A stretch of DNA of 47,795 nt from an uncultured Collinsella sp. (GTDB lineage: Bacteria; Actinomycetota; Coriobacteriia; Coriobacteriales; Coriobacteriaceae): positions 1-47,795 of the forward strand of contig USPC01000006.1 in NCBI GenBank assembly GCA_900556605.1, written 5' to 3'. Numbering within the stretch: the stretch's first letter is position 1; each line of letters begins with the position of its first letter. A program made the position numbers and the translations under genes. Positions 10,005 to 19,347 of this stretch are shown here, one piece after another. The notes under the pieces are model-generated. The model searched no databases. It was not told the DNA's origin and saw only the letters and a program-made list of their open reading frames with translations.

Positions 10005-10065
10005 CGTCGAGTGCGCTAAACTCATCGACAGTATGATTCGATGCAATAGGAGGCAAGGAGCTTCC

Positions 10066-12945
10066 ATGTCTGATTCTTCTATCGTTATTCGCGGCGCTCG
10101 TGAGCACAACCTCCGTGATATCGATGTTTCCATTCCGCGTGACCAACTCGTGGTCATTACCGGTCTTTCTGGCTCGGGCAAGAGTTCGCTGGCATTTGAC
10201 ACTATCTATGCCGAGGGCCAGCGTCGATACGTCGAGAGCCTTTCGAGCTATGCGCGCCAGTTCTTGGGCCAGATGGACAAACCCGACTTGGATTCAATCG
10301 ACGGCCTTTCGCCGGCGGTGTCGATCGACCAAAAGACGACGTCTAAAAACCCTCGCTCGACGGTTGGCACCGTAACCGAGATTTATGACTATCTGCGCCT
10401 GCTGTTCGCCCGTGTGGGCACCCCGCACTGTCCCGAATGCGGCCGCGTCATTGAGCGTCAGACGACCGACCAGGTTGCCGACAAGGTCTTGGCGGCGGGG
10501 GAGGGCCGCCGCGCGTTTGTGCTGGCACCGGTGGTGCGCGGGCGAAAAGGCGAGTACACCAAACTGTTTGAGGACCTTCGCGCCGAGGGCTTTAGCCGCG
10601 TGCGTGTCGACGGTGAAGTGCGCTCGCTCGACGATCCGATCGATCTGGACAAGAAGTTCAAGCACGATATCGAGGTCGTAGTCGATCGCATCGTGATCCG
10701 TGAGAACTCTCTGGGCCGTATCGCCGAGTCTGTTGAGCAGGCGACCGCGCTGGCTCACGGCAATGTAAACGTGTACATGCTGCCCGATCGTGATGCTCCC
10801 GAGGGGACCGAGGGCGAGCTGCTGGAGTATTCGTTGGCCTTGGCGTGCCCGGAGCATGGTCACTCCATTGACGATCTTCAGCCGCGTGATTTTTCGTTCA
10901 ACGCTCCCTATGGCGCATGTCCTGAGTGCGACGGCCTGGGCTTTAAGAAAACCGTTGATGCCGAGGCGTTGATCGAGGACCCCTCGAAGTCCATTGCCGA
11001 CGGAGTCTTTGGTAGCCTGTTTGGCAACTCGAACTACTATCCGCAGATTTTTGCTGCGGTCTGCAAACACTTTAAGGTGAGCACCGATACGCCGTGGGAG
11101 GACTTGCCCCCTCGCGTGCGTCGTGCATTCTTGGATGGCCTGGGCGATACGAAGATCTCGGTCGACTACCAAAAGCTCGACGGACGTCGCAGCCAGTGGG
11201 ATACCAAGTTTTCGGGCGTTCGCAACATCCTGTACGAACGCTATACCGAGACGACGAACGAGAACACCAAGGCGCGCCTGGAGAAGTACATTCGCGAGGA
11301 GCCGTGCTCGAGCTGCCACGGCGCTCGTTTGCGCCCTGAGATGCTCGCCGTCACCGTGGGCGGCAAGTCCATTTACGAGGTTTGTTGCCTGTCGTGCCGT
11401 GAATCGCTCGAGTTTTTTGAGGGCCTGGAACTCACCGAGCGCCAACAGTTTATCGGCGGCCGTATCGTCAAGGAAATCCTGGAGCGCTTGCGTTTTCTGG
11501 TCGATGTTGGACTCGACTATCTGACGCTCGATCGTGCCTCGGCGACGCTTTCCGGTGGCGAGGCGCAGCGTATTCGCCTGGCAACGCAGATCGGCGCGGG
11601 TCTCATGGGCGTGCTCTATATTCTGGACGAGCCCTCGATCGGTCTTCATCAGCGTGACAACGAGCGCTTGATCAAGACGCTCGAGCGCCTGCGCGATATC
11701 GGCAATACCGTTATCGTCGTCGAACACGACGAGGATACAATCCGTGCCGCCGATTACGTGATCGACATGGGGCCCGGCGCCGGCGTCAACGGCGGACACG
11801 TAGTCGCGGCGGGAACGCCTGCCGATATCATGGCGTGTCCTGAGTCGATGACGGGCGCTTATCTGACCGGCAAACGAATGATCCGGGTGCCTGATGAACG
11901 GCGCAAGCCCGGTCGCGGCTGCCTTAAAATTACGGGCGCTCGAGCCAACAACCTCAAAAACGTTACTGCCAAAATCGAGTTTGGTACGCTTACGGTTGTT
12001 ACCGGCGTGTCGGGATCGGGCAAGAGCTCCCTGGTTACCGATACCATTGCGCCTGCCCTTACGAATGCCATTCACCGTTCGACGCGCCCTGTGGGTCCAT
12101 ATAAGAAAATCGAGGGCATCGAGTGTATCGATAAGGTTATCGATATCGACCAGTCGCCGATTGGCCGCACGCCGCGTTCCAACCCTGCTACCTATATCGG
12201 CCTGTGGGATGATCTTCGCGCGCTGTTTGCGAGTACGCCGGAGTCGAAGGCGCGCGGCTACTCGCCGGGTCGTTTCTCCTTTAATGTGAGTGGCGGGCGC
12301 TGTGAGGCGTGCAAGGGCGACGGGCAGATCAAGATCGAGATGCACTTCCTTCCCGATATCTACGTTCCCTGCGAAGTTTGCGGCGGTAAACGCTACAACC
12401 GCGAGACACTCGAGGTCACCTACCGTGGCAAGACCATCTCGGACGTGCTCGACATGAGCGTCACCGAGGCGCTGGCCTTCTTTGGGAATATCCCGCAGAT
12501 TAAGCGCAAGCTCCAGACGCTGTACGATGTAGGCTTGGGCTACGTGAGCCTGGGCCAGCCCGCCACGACGCTTTCGGGCGGCGAGGCGCAGCGTGTGAAA
12601 CTCGCCAAGGAGCTTCATCGACGCCAGACGGGCAAGACGTTCTATGTTTTGGACGAGCCGACGACCGGCCTTCATTTTGAGGACGTCCGCCAGCTGCTCG
12701 ATGTGCTGCAGCGCTTGGTCGATGCGGGCAACACGGTGCTGGTGATTGAACACAACCTTGATGTCATCAAGGTTGCCGACCGCCTGATCGATATAGGTCC
12801 CGAGGGCGGTAACGGCGGCGGAACCGTCGTGGTTTCGGGCACACCGGAGCAGGTTGCGGACTGTCCGCAGAGTTATACGGGCAAGTTTTTGGCGCCGTTG
12901 CTCAGGCGTGACCGGGAGCGTCAGGCTCAACTTGATGCTCAATAA
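10066..12945 (+). CDS. uvrA: UvrABC excinuclease subunit UvrA
   Basis: UvrA is the dimeric ABC-type ATPase that scans DNA for bulky lesions and delivers UvrB. Two nucleotide-binding domains are visible: [19 protein letters not shown] near residue 30 and [10 protein letters not shown] near residue 650. Each has its LSGGEAQR signature and a DEPSIGLH or DEPTTGLH box. Zinc-binding Cys pairs occur in CPECGR, CPECDG, CSSCHG and the CEAC...CEVC finger near residue 750. At 959 residues it is full length. The ATG at 10066 follows AGGAGGCAAGGAG; the frame is open upstream but lacks a better signal. A long antisense frame over this gene is a coding shadow. Confidence 0.98.
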   Translation: MSDSSIVIRGAREHNLRDIDVSIPRDQLVVITGLSGSGKSSLAFDTIYAEGQRRYVESLSSYARQFLGQMDKPDLDSIDGLSPAVSIDQKTTSKNPRSTVGTVTEIYDYLRLLFARVGTPHCPECGRVIERQTTDQVADKVLAAGEGRRAFVLAPVVRGRKGEYTKLFEDLRAEGFSRVRVDGEVRSLDDPIDLDKKFKHDIEVVVDRIVIRENSLGRIAESVEQATALAHGNVNVYMLPDRDAPEGTEGELLEYSLALACPEHGHSIDDLQPRDFSFNAPYGACPECDGLGFKKTVDAEALIEDPSKSIADGVFGSLFGNSNYYPQIFAAVCKHFKVSTDTPWEDLPPRVRRAFLDGLGDTKISVDYQKLDGRRSQWDTKFSGVRNILYERYTETTNENTKARLEKYIREEPCSSCHGARLRPEMLAVTVGGKSIYEVCCLSCRESLEFFEGLELTERQQFIGGRIVKEILERLRFLVDVGLDYLTLDRASATLSGGEAQRIRLATQIGAGLMGVLYILDEPSIGLHQRDNERLIKTLERLRDIGNTVIVVEHDEDTIRAADYVIDMGPGAGVNGGHVVAAGTPADIMACPESMTGAYLTGKRMIRVPDERRKPGRGCLKITGARANNLKNVTAKIEFGTLTVVTGVSGSGKSSLVTDTIAPALTNAIHRSTRPVGPYKKIEGIECIDKVIDIDQSPIGRTPRSNPATYIGLWDDLRALFASTPESKARGYSPGRFSFNVSGGRCEACKGDGQIKIEMHFLPDIYVPCEVCGGKRYNRETLEVTYRGKTISDVLDMSVTEALAFFGNIPQIKRKLQTLYDVGLGYVSLGQPATTLSGGEAQRVKLAKELHRRQTGKTFYVLDEPTTGLHFEDVRQLLDVLQRLVDAGNTVLVIEHNLDVIKVADRLIDIGPEGGNGGGTVVVSGTPEQVADCPQSYTGKFLAPLLRRDRERQAQLDAQ

Positions 12946-12965
12946 ATAGGCGATTCAGTTTATGG

Positions 12966-12996
12966 GCGCCATCGACTCCTTGTGATTCGATGGCGC
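12966..12996 (+). terminator. Hairpin after uvrA, probable terminator
   Basis: A perfect 10-bp stem (12966-12975 with 12987-12996) lies 20 bp after the uvrA stop. The following T-run is weak (TTGCTGTG), so it may be inefficient. Confidence 0.5.
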
Positions 12997-13009
12997 TTGC
13001 TGTGCCGAA

Positions 13010-13040
13010 GTGACGTATGCAGCCGAATTGGACATATACT
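13010..13040 (+). promoter_or_regulatory. Candidate promoter of ybaK-murJ-uvrC
   Basis: GTGACG (13010-13015) and TATACT (13035-13040) are separated by 19 bp and lie 38 bp upstream of the ybaK start. The -10 box is good and the spacer a little long. Confidence 0.4.
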
Positions 13041-13077
13041 TAATCCTTGCGTCCGAATGCGAGGGAAAGGATATGTC

Positions 13078-13578
13078 ATGGCAAAGGCTGTAAAGACGCC
13101 AAAAACCAATGCGATGCGCGAGCTGGAAAGCGCCGGCATTTCCTATGTTCTACATACGTACGAAGACGATGGTGATGAGTCGGTGGGCCTGGGTGTCGCG
13201 ATTTCGGAGCAGCTTGGCGAGGAGCCCGGTCAAGGATTTAAGACTTTGGTCTGCGTGACACCGTCCAACGACTATGTCGTGTGCTGTATCCCTGTTGCCG
13301 ACGAGCTCGATCTAAAGTCCGCCGCGCGTGCCGCGGGGGAGAAGTCCTTGGCCATGATGCATGTGAAGGATTTGCTTGCGGCGACTGGCTACGTTCGCGG
13401 CGGCTGCAGCCCGGTCGGTATGAAAAAACGCTACCGGACGCTCATTGATGAGACATGTGTCCTTTGGGATACCATTTTTATTTCGGGAGGCAAGCGTGGT
13501 TATCAGCTCGAGCTTGCACCCGATGATTTAATTGCATTTTGCGGGGCGACGGTTGCCGCGATTACGAGAGAGGACTGA
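13078..13578 (+). CDS. ybaK: YbaK/EbsC-type aminoacyl-tRNA deacylase
   Basis: The YbaK family hydrolyses mischarged aminoacyl-tRNAs in trans, classically Cys-tRNA(Pro). The compact 166-residue protein has the family landmarks: the N-terminal 'YVLHTYEDD' strand, a 'FKTLVC' strand, the 'VPVADELDLKSAA' type segment with the family lysine (KSAARAAGEK), the 'GYVRGGCSPVGMKK' glycine-rich loop and the 'FISGGKRGYQLEL' strand. The ATG at 13078 follows GGGAAAGG; the frame runs further upstream without a better site. murJ starts three bases after the stop, so the two are co-transcribed. The exact tRNA specificity is inferred from the family. Confidence 0.9.
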   Translation: MAKAVKTPKTNAMRELESAGISYVLHTYEDDGDESVGLGVAISEQLGEEPGQGFKTLVCVTPSNDYVVCCIPVADELDLKSAARAAGEKSLAMMHVKDLLAATGYVRGGCSPVGMKKRYRTLIDETCVLWDTIFISGGKRGYQLELAPDDLIAFCGATVAAITRED

Positions 13579-13581
13579 GCG

Positions 13582-15264
13582 ATGCCGCAGGAAGAATTGA
13601 AGCGCGGAGCTCATTTTGCAAAAGAATCTGCGCCTCAGACACCCTCATCCGAAGCTTCTTCGTCGCGAGATGACACTGACGACATGGGCTCGTCGGACTA
13701 CTCCACGGTTGGTCGTTCCGCCGGGCTTATGACCATCCTGACCATTGTGTCTCGCGTCACCGGTTTTATCCGCACGTGGGCAATGGCGGCCGCTATCGGC
13801 ATGTCGCTACTCTCGTCCTCCTATCAGGTCGCCAACAACCTGCCCAATATGCTCTACGAACTCGTGATGGGCGGCATGCTCGTGACGGCGTTTTTGCCCG
13901 TGTACATGGGCGTGAGGCGTGAGCAGGGTCGCGAGGCCTCGAACGAGTACGTGGGCAACCTGCTCGGCATTCTGCTTTTGGTGCTGGGTGGCATTTCGTT
14001 GCTGGGGACCGTGTTCGCCCCGGGCTTTATCTGGACGCAATCGTTCCTTTCGGGTGACGGCGGCAGCATGGATACCGCTGCGTTCATGTTCCGTTTCTTT
14101 GCCATCCAGATTCTGTTTTATGGTTTGGGCTCGGTGTTCTCGGGCGTTCTCAACGCACACCGCGACTACTTCTGGTCGACGTTTGCCCCGGTCCTCAACA
14201 ATGTGATCGTCATTGCGAGCTTTATGGGTTTTGCGCCCGTGTCCGCACAGTTTGGCGAACGTGCCGGCATCATCTTGATTGCGGCCGGTACGACCCTCGG
14301 TGTCTTTGTTCAGATGGCATGTCAGATTCCCGCGCTTGGCAAGCACGGCGTGCATCCCCATATCCATATCGACTTTAAGGACCCCGCGCTGCGCCAGACG
14401 ATTGCGCTCGGTATCCCGACGCTGCTCGCCACGGTGTGCATGTTTGTCTCGACTTCTATCACCAACGCTGCCGCGCTGGTGGTCCAGCCCGAGACCGGTC
14501 CTTCCGTCATCGCCTATGCGCGCCTGTGGTACACGCTGCCCTACGCGCTGATTGCCGCCTCGCTTTCGACGGCGCTCTATACCGAGCTCTCTCACGACGC
14601 ACAGGAGAAGGATTACGACAGCGTTCGCACGGGCATTTCGCGTGGCGTCGCCCAGATGCTGTTCTTCCTGATTCCGTTCGCGCTGTACCTGATTGTCTTC
14701 GCGCGTCCGCTCAACATGATTTACTGTGCCGGCAAGTTTGATGAGTCCGGCGTGGCGCTGGTGTCCGAGTTCCTTGTCTACCTGGCGTTCTCGCTGCCGC
14801 TCTACGGCGTGGTCGTATTGATGCAGAAGAGCTTCTCTGCCTTGCTCGACATGAAGCCCTATAGCCGCTATTGCCTGTATTCCGCCATCGGCCAGGCCGG
14901 CTCGGTTCTGCTGTTTGGCGTTGTGCTGGGCTTCGGTATGCCGGCAATCGCGCTTTCGTATGTCGTCGACTACGTGATCTTGGTCGGATGTTCGCTATGG
15001 TGGCTGCGTCGTCGTCTGCGTGGCCTTCAGGTCAAATCTATCCTGCATGGCGGTTTCTTTGGCCTTTTGCTCGGTGGCCTGGGTGCTGCCGCAGGCGCCG
15101 GCGTCATGTGGGCGCTTGAGCACTTTGTCGGGGCACTTGGCGGCTCGATTCTGATTACTCTTGGCTACGTTTGCGTTGCGGGTGTCGTCTCGCTTGCTGT
15201 TACCTTTGGCCTTGCCGTCGTCCTTAAGATGCCCGAGGTCTCGGCGCTGCTTCGTCGCAAGTAG
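13582..15264 (+). CDS. murJ: MurJ/MviN-family lipid II flippase
   Basis: MurJ moves the peptidoglycan precursor lipid II to the outer face of the membrane. The 560-residue protein begins with about 45 polar residues, then contains about fourteen hydrophobic helices. Family features include SRVTGFIRTWAMAAAIG at the start of helix 1, 'SSYQVANNLPNMLYELVMGGML', and conserved basic and acidic residues lining the cavity side. The hydrophilic N-terminal tail is longer than in E. coli MurJ, which is common in actinobacterial homologues. It lies three bases after ybaK and its stop touches the uvrC start codon, forming a tight three-gene unit. Confidence 0.92.
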   Translation: MPQEELKRGAHFAKESAPQTPSSEASSSRDDTDDMGSSDYSTVGRSAGLMTILTIVSRVTGFIRTWAMAAAIGMSLLSSSYQVANNLPNMLYELVMGGMLVTAFLPVYMGVRREQGREASNEYVGNLLGILLLVLGGISLLGTVFAPGFIWTQSFLSGDGGSMDTAAFMFRFFAIQILFYGLGSVFSGVLNAHRDYFWSTFAPVLNNVIVIASFMGFAPVSAQFGERAGIILIAAGTTLGVFVQMACQIPALGKHGVHPHIHIDFKDPALRQTIALGIPTLLATVCMFVSTSITNAAALVVQPETGPSVIAYARLWYTLPYALIAASLSTALYTELSHDAQEKDYDSVRTGISRGVAQMLFFLIPFALYLIVFARPLNMIYCAGKFDESGVALVSEFLVYLAFSLPLYGVVVLMQKSFSALLDMKPYSRYCLYSAIGQAGSVLLFGVVLGFGMPAIALSYVVDYVILVGCSLWWLRRRLRGLQVKSILHGGFFGLLLGGLGAAAGAGVMWALEHFVGALGGSILITLGYVCVAGVVSLAVTFGLAVVLKMPEVSALLRRK

Positions 15265-17211
15265 GTGCGTGTGGCCGGTCACGACAACATTCCAACACTC
15301 GCCGAGCAGGTTTCGCGCGTTCCCACGCAGCCCGGATGTTACCTTTGGAAAGATGCCAAGGGCGATGTCATCTACGTTGGCAAGGCAAAAAACCTGCGTT
15401 CCCGTATGCGCCAGTACGTGACACTGCAGGATGAGCGTCAAAAGATCCCGCTGATGATGCAGCTGGTGGCGAGCTTTGACTATATCGTGGTGGAGACCGA
15501 GCACGAGGCGTTGGTGCTCGAGCGCAATTTGATTGGTCAGTACCATCCGTACTTTAACGTCGACCTCAAGGATGACAAGAGCTACCCCTTTATCGCCATT
15601 ACAAAGGGCGACCTGTATCCCGCTATCAAATATACGCGTGAGCGCCATAAGCCGGGAACGCGTTATTTTGGTCCCTATACTGACAGCCGCGCGGCGCGTG
15701 AGACCATTGACACGCTGCGCAAGGTGATCCCGATCTGCTCGGCTTCTTGTGCGGAGTGGCGTCGTTGTCGTCGTATCGTCGAGTCCCACAAGGGCGAGGA
15801 AGACATCGTCAATATGATTTGCGCGCAAAACGGGCGCCCCTGCTTTGACTACCATGTCGGGCGCGGCCCGGGTGCGTGTGTCGGCGCGATTTCTCCGGCA
15901 GACTATGCCAAGAACGTCAAGCGCGTCGAGCGCTTTTTGTCGGGCCATCGCAAGGATGTCGTCGATGAGCTGACCTCCGAGATGACGGATGCCGCCGAGG
16001 CGCTCGACTTTGAGCGCGCGGCACGCGTCAAACGTCGTTTGGAGGTCATCAGGGGTCTGGACGATCGTCAGCAAGTCGTATTTCCCTCCAGTGTCGATAT
16101 CGATGTCATCGGTTTCTATCGCGAGGAGACCATCTCTGCCGCTTGCGTCTTCGTCGTTCGCGAGGGCCGAACGGTTCGCACCTGCGAGTTCATTCTCGAC
16201 AAGGGTCTTGATGTTGACGAGGAAGAGCTCCAGTCGGGCTTTCTTAAGCGCTATTACGACGAGACGGCTGATATTCCAGCTGAGATAAACCTCTCTGTCG
16301 AGCTTGAGGATGCAGAGGCGCTGGGGGAGTGGCTTGCAGGCAAGCGCGAGCGTTCCTGCCATCTCCATAGGCCGCAGCGTGGCGAAAAGCACCGTTTGCT
16401 CGATATGGCATCCAAAAATGCGCGCCATGCCCTCATGCGCTACATGATGCGAACGGGGTACGCTGACGACCGCACCAATCAAGCGCTCCTGGAGCTCGAA
16501 AGCGCGCTGGCGCTGCCGGCGCCGCCGATGCGTATCGAGTGCTTCGATATCTCGACGCTGCACGGAACCTTTACCGTCGCCTCGATGGTGGTGTTTACCA
16601 ACGGGCGCGCCGACAAGAGCCAGTACCGTCGTTTTAAAATTCAGGCCGAATTGGACGAGGCAAACGACTTCGTGTCGATGTCCGAGGTTTTGGGACGACG
16701 CTATGCTCCCGAGCGCATGGCCGACGAGCGCTTTGGCTCGCGCCCCGATTTGCTCGTTGTCGATGGCGGTAAGCCGCAATTGACCGCTGCGATCAAGCAA
16801 CTTGAGGCTCTTGGGCTCGATATACCAGTTTGTGGCTTGGCAAAGGCCGATGAGGAAGTTTTCGTGCCTTGGGACGAGACTCCCGTCGTGCTTCCAACCG
16901 GGTCCGCGTCGCTCTATCTAATTAAACAGGTGCGCGATGAATCGCACCGTTTTGCCATCACGTTCCATCGCGAATTGCGCGATAAAGCCATGACGGTTTC
17001 GGTACTCGATGACGTTCCAGGCGTGGGACCCACCAGAAAACGTGCCCTTATGCGCCATTTTGGCTCGATGAAGCGTTTGCGCGCGGCGAGCGAGCAAGAG
17101 ATCGCGGAAGTTCGCGGCATACCTGCCGATATTGCCAAGGCGGTCCACGAGGCGCTCGTTGCATGGAATGCCGAGCTCGCCCAGACATCGGCCAACCGTT
17201 CCGAAAACTAA
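15265..17211 (+). CDS. uvrC: UvrABC excinuclease subunit UvrC
   Basis: UvrC makes both incisions in nucleotide excision repair. The N-terminal GIY-YIG nuclease has PGCYLWKD and VIYVGKAKNLRSR (about residues 22-50). A Cys-rich region (about 156-208), a UVR helical pair (about 235-265), the RNase H-like nuclease beginning IECFDIS (about 425) and tandem helix-hairpin-helix motifs (VPGVGPTRKRAL near 585) follow. The Cys-rich region contains about 28 extra residues compared with B. subtilis or E. coli UvrC, and one usual Cys is Gly (GRGPGAC). The GTG at 15265 abuts the murJ stop; a second GTG at 15271 is an alternative start. Length is 648 residues. Confidence 0.96.
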   Translation: MRVAGHDNIPTLAEQVSRVPTQPGCYLWKDAKGDVIYVGKAKNLRSRMRQYVTLQDERQKIPLMMQLVASFDYIVVETEHEALVLERNLIGQYHPYFNVDLKDDKSYPFIAITKGDLYPAIKYTRERHKPGTRYFGPYTDSRAARETIDTLRKVIPICSASCAEWRRCRRIVESHKGEEDIVNMICAQNGRPCFDYHVGRGPGACVGAISPADYAKNVKRVERFLSGHRKDVVDELTSEMTDAAEALDFERAARVKRRLEVIRGLDDRQQVVFPSSVDIDVIGFYREETISAACVFVVREGRTVRTCEFILDKGLDVDEEELQSGFLKRYYDETADIPAEINLSVELEDAEALGEWLAGKRERSCHLHRPQRGEKHRLLDMASKNARHALMRYMMRTGYADDRTNQALLELESALALPAPPMRIECFDISTLHGTFTVASMVVFTNGRADKSQYRRFKIQAELDEANDFVSMSEVLGRRYAPERMADERFGSRPDLLVVDGGKPQLTAAIKQLEALGLDIPVCGLAKADEEVFVPWDETPVVLPTGSASLYLIKQVRDESHRFAITFHRELRDKAMTVSVLDDVPGVGPTRKRALMRHFGSMKRLRAASEQEIAEVRGIPADIAKAVHEALVAWNAELAQTSANRSEN

Positions 17212-17303
17212 ATGCGCTTCTAAACTACTGATATACATGATTGCGTGATTTTCAACCATTTATTTCGCTATGATTGCCTGCTGGTTTCGGGTTTTATTAA
17301 CGC

Positions 17304-17344
17304 TAAAACGTTTGACTAGTCATGGTGAACAACCCTGCTATCCT
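17304..17344 (+). promoter_or_regulatory. Candidate promoter and operator of the sialate operon
   Basis: TGC-TATCCT (extended -10, 17336-17344) lies 21 bp after TTGACT (17312-17317). The long spacer is tolerable for an extended -10 promoter. The word TAAAACGTTT (17304-17313) overlaps the -35 box and resembles the palindrome before gapA, so a LacI-type repressor could act here. Transcription would start near 17351. Confidence 0.4.
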
Positions 17345-17371
17345 GCGGGTTGACGAAGACTGATATCTCAC

Positions 17372-17466
17372 CTCGCCGATACATACTGTCTGGCGAATCG
17401 TTTGTCAACGAATTCGGTGAACGGTAGTAAATACCGTTCAAGCGTATGTATGTATCGGTCGCCGAG
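17372..17466 (+). ncRNA. Predicted three-way-junction leader RNA
   Basis: Three nested stems are visible in the 5' leader of the sialate transporter operon. P1 pairs 17376-17386 with 17448-17458 (11 bp) and 17372-17375 with 17463-17466, leaving a four-base bulge. P2 pairs 17394-17402 with 17407-17416 (9 bp, one bulged A, loop TGTC). P3 is a perfect 9-bp hairpin, 17418-17426 with 17432-17440 (loop GTAAA). The stretch 17212-17576 holds no gene. The structure ends 110 nt before the start codon and shows no T-box or known riboswitch motif that I recognise. Function is unknown; a cis-regulatory element is inferred. Confidence 0.55.
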
Positions 17467-17576
17467 CGCGGCACCTCAGTTGGGTTCGTCGGTAGGTAAG
17501 GTATATATCGTCCGCAAGTTGCGCGGGGGCAAGTCTAGGTGCTCCCGAGTAAGATTCTCTATTGATAGGAGAAGAC

Positions 17577-19190
17577 ATGGCCATCATCAACAAGGGTATG
17601 TCCAGGCGTTCGTTCCTCGGCCTCACCGGCAGCGTCGCTGCTGTCGCAGGGCTTGGTCTCACCGGCTGCGGTGGCAGCTCTAGCGACGAGGGTTCCGCTT
17701 CCGGTTCCACCGATTCCGCCAACCGTGGCGGCGGCGTGATCACCGCTGGTTCCGCTTACGCTCCGTCCAGCTTCGATCCCGCCAGCACCGGCTCCGCTGT
17801 GGGCCTGGGTGCTAACTGGCACGTCGTCGAGGGCCTCTACGGCATCGATTACCACGACTACAGCACCTTCAACGAGCTCGCCACCGACGATCCCAAGTCT
17901 GTGGACGACACCACTTTCGAGGTCACCATCCGTAAGGGTGCCAAGTTCTCCGATGGCACCGAGGTCACCGCTGACGATGTCGTTGCCTCCTACACCGCTT
18001 GCGCCGCTTCCGCTACCTATGCTCCGTTCTTCCAGCCCTTCGAGTCCATCGAGGCCAAGGACGCCAGCACCGTGACGGTCAAGACCAAGGTCCCCAACTT
18101 CTCCCTGCTCAAGGATCGTCTGGCCATCGTCCGCGTTACCCCGGCCACCCAGACCGAGGAGGATCGCGCCAAGCAGCCGATCGGTTCCGGCCCCTGGATG
18201 TACGACTCTATCTCCGATACCGAGATCACTCTGGTTCCCAACCCCGAGTACAACGGTGAATATGCTGCCGAGGATAAGAAGATCCAGTACAGCATCCTGA
18301 CCGACCCCACCGCTCGCGTTACCGCTCAGCAGGAGGGCTCCACGCTCGTTATGGAGCTCGTTACCGCTGACGCCGTCGACCAGCTCGAGAGCGCCGGCTG
18401 CAAGATCGATAACGTTCAGGGTTTCGGCACCCGCTTCATCATGTTCAACGTCGCCAAGGAGCCTTGGAACAACGTCAAGGTCCGTCAGGCTGTCATGTAT
18501 GCGCTCGACACTGAGAAGATGGTCAGCAACACCTTCGCCGGCCTTGCCACCGCTGCCAGCTGCTACCTGCCCAAGAGCTTCACCAACTATCATGAGGCTT
18601 CCACGGTGTACAAGACCGACGCCAAGAAGGCTAAGAAGCTCATCGAGGAGTCTGGCATCACCCCGGGTGCCATCACCCTGCGCACCACCGACAACGAGCA
18701 GATTAAGGGCATGGCCGCCCAGGTCAAGAACGACCTCGACGCTCTCGGCTTCGATGTGACCATCCAGACCGATACCTCGCCGGCCACCTACGCTGCCATC
18801 GACGGCGGCGAGGCCTACGATATCCTCCTTGCCCCTGGCGATCCTTCCTGCTTCGGCGCCGACCCCGACCTGCTGCTCAACTGGTGGTACGGCGACAACG
18901 TCTGGATGCAGACCCGTTGCCCGTGGAAGGAATCCGCTGAGTGGCAGAAGCTCCACGGTCTCATGGACGAGGCTCTTGCCGCCGAGGGCGACGAGCAGCA
19001 GAAGAAGTGGAACGAGTGCTTCGACATCATTGCCGACAACGCCGTTCTGTACCCCGTTGTCCACGTCAAGACCGTCTCCGCTTCCTGGGACGATCCGTCC
19101 ACTGCGCCCAACGGCGAGGCCCTCGATGGCTTCAAGGGCATCGGCACGACGAGCATGTCCTTCAGGGGCGTTGCGACCGTCAAGGCGTAA
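17577..19190 (+). CDS. Lipoprotein solute-binding protein (SBP_bac_5), sialate importer
   Basis: This is the extracellular receptor of a peptide/opine/nickel-class ABC importer. The N-terminus has a twin-arginine-like SRRSF at residues 9-13 followed by a hydrophobic stretch and the lipobox LTGC with Cys31 as the lipidated residue. A Ser/Gly/Asp-rich linker follows, then a family 5 binding domain with GTEVTADDVVASY and a 'VRQAVMYALD' helix. Its operon continues with permeases, ATPases and nanA-nanK-nanE, so sialic acid is the likely ligand, as for the Haemophilus ducreyi SatA receptor in the same family. That substrate is inferred from context. ATAGGAG precedes the ATG. Codons are strongly biased to C-ending forms, suggesting high expression. 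Confidence 0.85.
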   Translation: MAIINKGMSRRSFLGLTGSVAAVAGLGLTGCGGSSSDEGSASGSTDSANRGGGVITAGSAYAPSSFDPASTGSAVGLGANWHVVEGLYGIDYHDYSTFNELATDDPKSVDDTTFEVTIRKGAKFSDGTEVTADDVVASYTACAASATYAPFFQPFESIEAKDASTVTVKTKVPNFSLLKDRLAIVRVTPATQTEEDRAKQPIGSGPWMYDSISDTEITLVPNPEYNGEYAAEDKKIQYSILTDPTARVTAQQEGSTLVMELVTADAVDQLESAGCKIDNVQGFGTRFIMFNVAKEPWNNVKVRQAVMYALDTEKMVSNTFAGLATAASCYLPKSFTNYHEASTVYKTDAKKAKKLIEESGITPGAITLRTTDNEQIKGMAAQVKNDLDALGFDVTIQTDTSPATYAAIDGGEAYDILLAPGDPSCFGADPDLLLNWWYGDNVWMQTRCPWKESAEWQKLHGLMDEALAAEGDEQQKKWNECFDIIADNAVLYPVVHVKTVSASWDDPSTAPNGEALDGFKGIGTTSMSFRGVATVKA

Positions 19191-19252
19191 GACTCGCTTG
19201 AGTCTGTATGCAGGATGTCGGTCGTTGGGACCGTATCCTCATAGTTGAAACA

Positions 19253-19307
19253 AAGACCCGGGCGGCAACGATGTCGCTCGGGTCTTGTAATGAGTATCCG
19301 TACTCAT
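19253..19307 (+). promoter_or_regulatory. Tandem intercistronic hairpins after the binding-protein gene
   Basis: One stem pairs 19253-19264 with 19275-19286 (12 bp, one G-T pair). A second perfect 7-bp stem pairs 19290-19296 with 19301-19307. Neither has a T-run, so they are more likely to block 3' exonucleases or attenuate than to terminate. They would raise binding-protein mRNA relative to the permease genes. Confidence 0.6.
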
Positions 19308-19347
19308 ATACCAGTTGGTCCTACCGACAAAAGAAAGGGGAGAGAAC

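Noticed and set aside
10294..12942. An 882-codon open frame antisense to uvrA
   Set aside because: It mirrors the uvrA codons, is compositionally odd (rich in Arg, Leu, Ala, His), has no recognisable domain and no ribosome-binding site. uvrA itself is unmistakable.
17372..17576. T-box or known riboswitch in front of the sialate operon
   Set aside because: No T-box sequence (AGGGTGGNACCGCG-like) and no core of a riboswitch class I can recognise. It is reported as an unclassified structure instead.
17559..19064. A 501-codon antisense frame over the sialate binding-protein gene
   Set aside because: Coding shadow of a strongly codon-biased gene, with no domain and no upstream signals.
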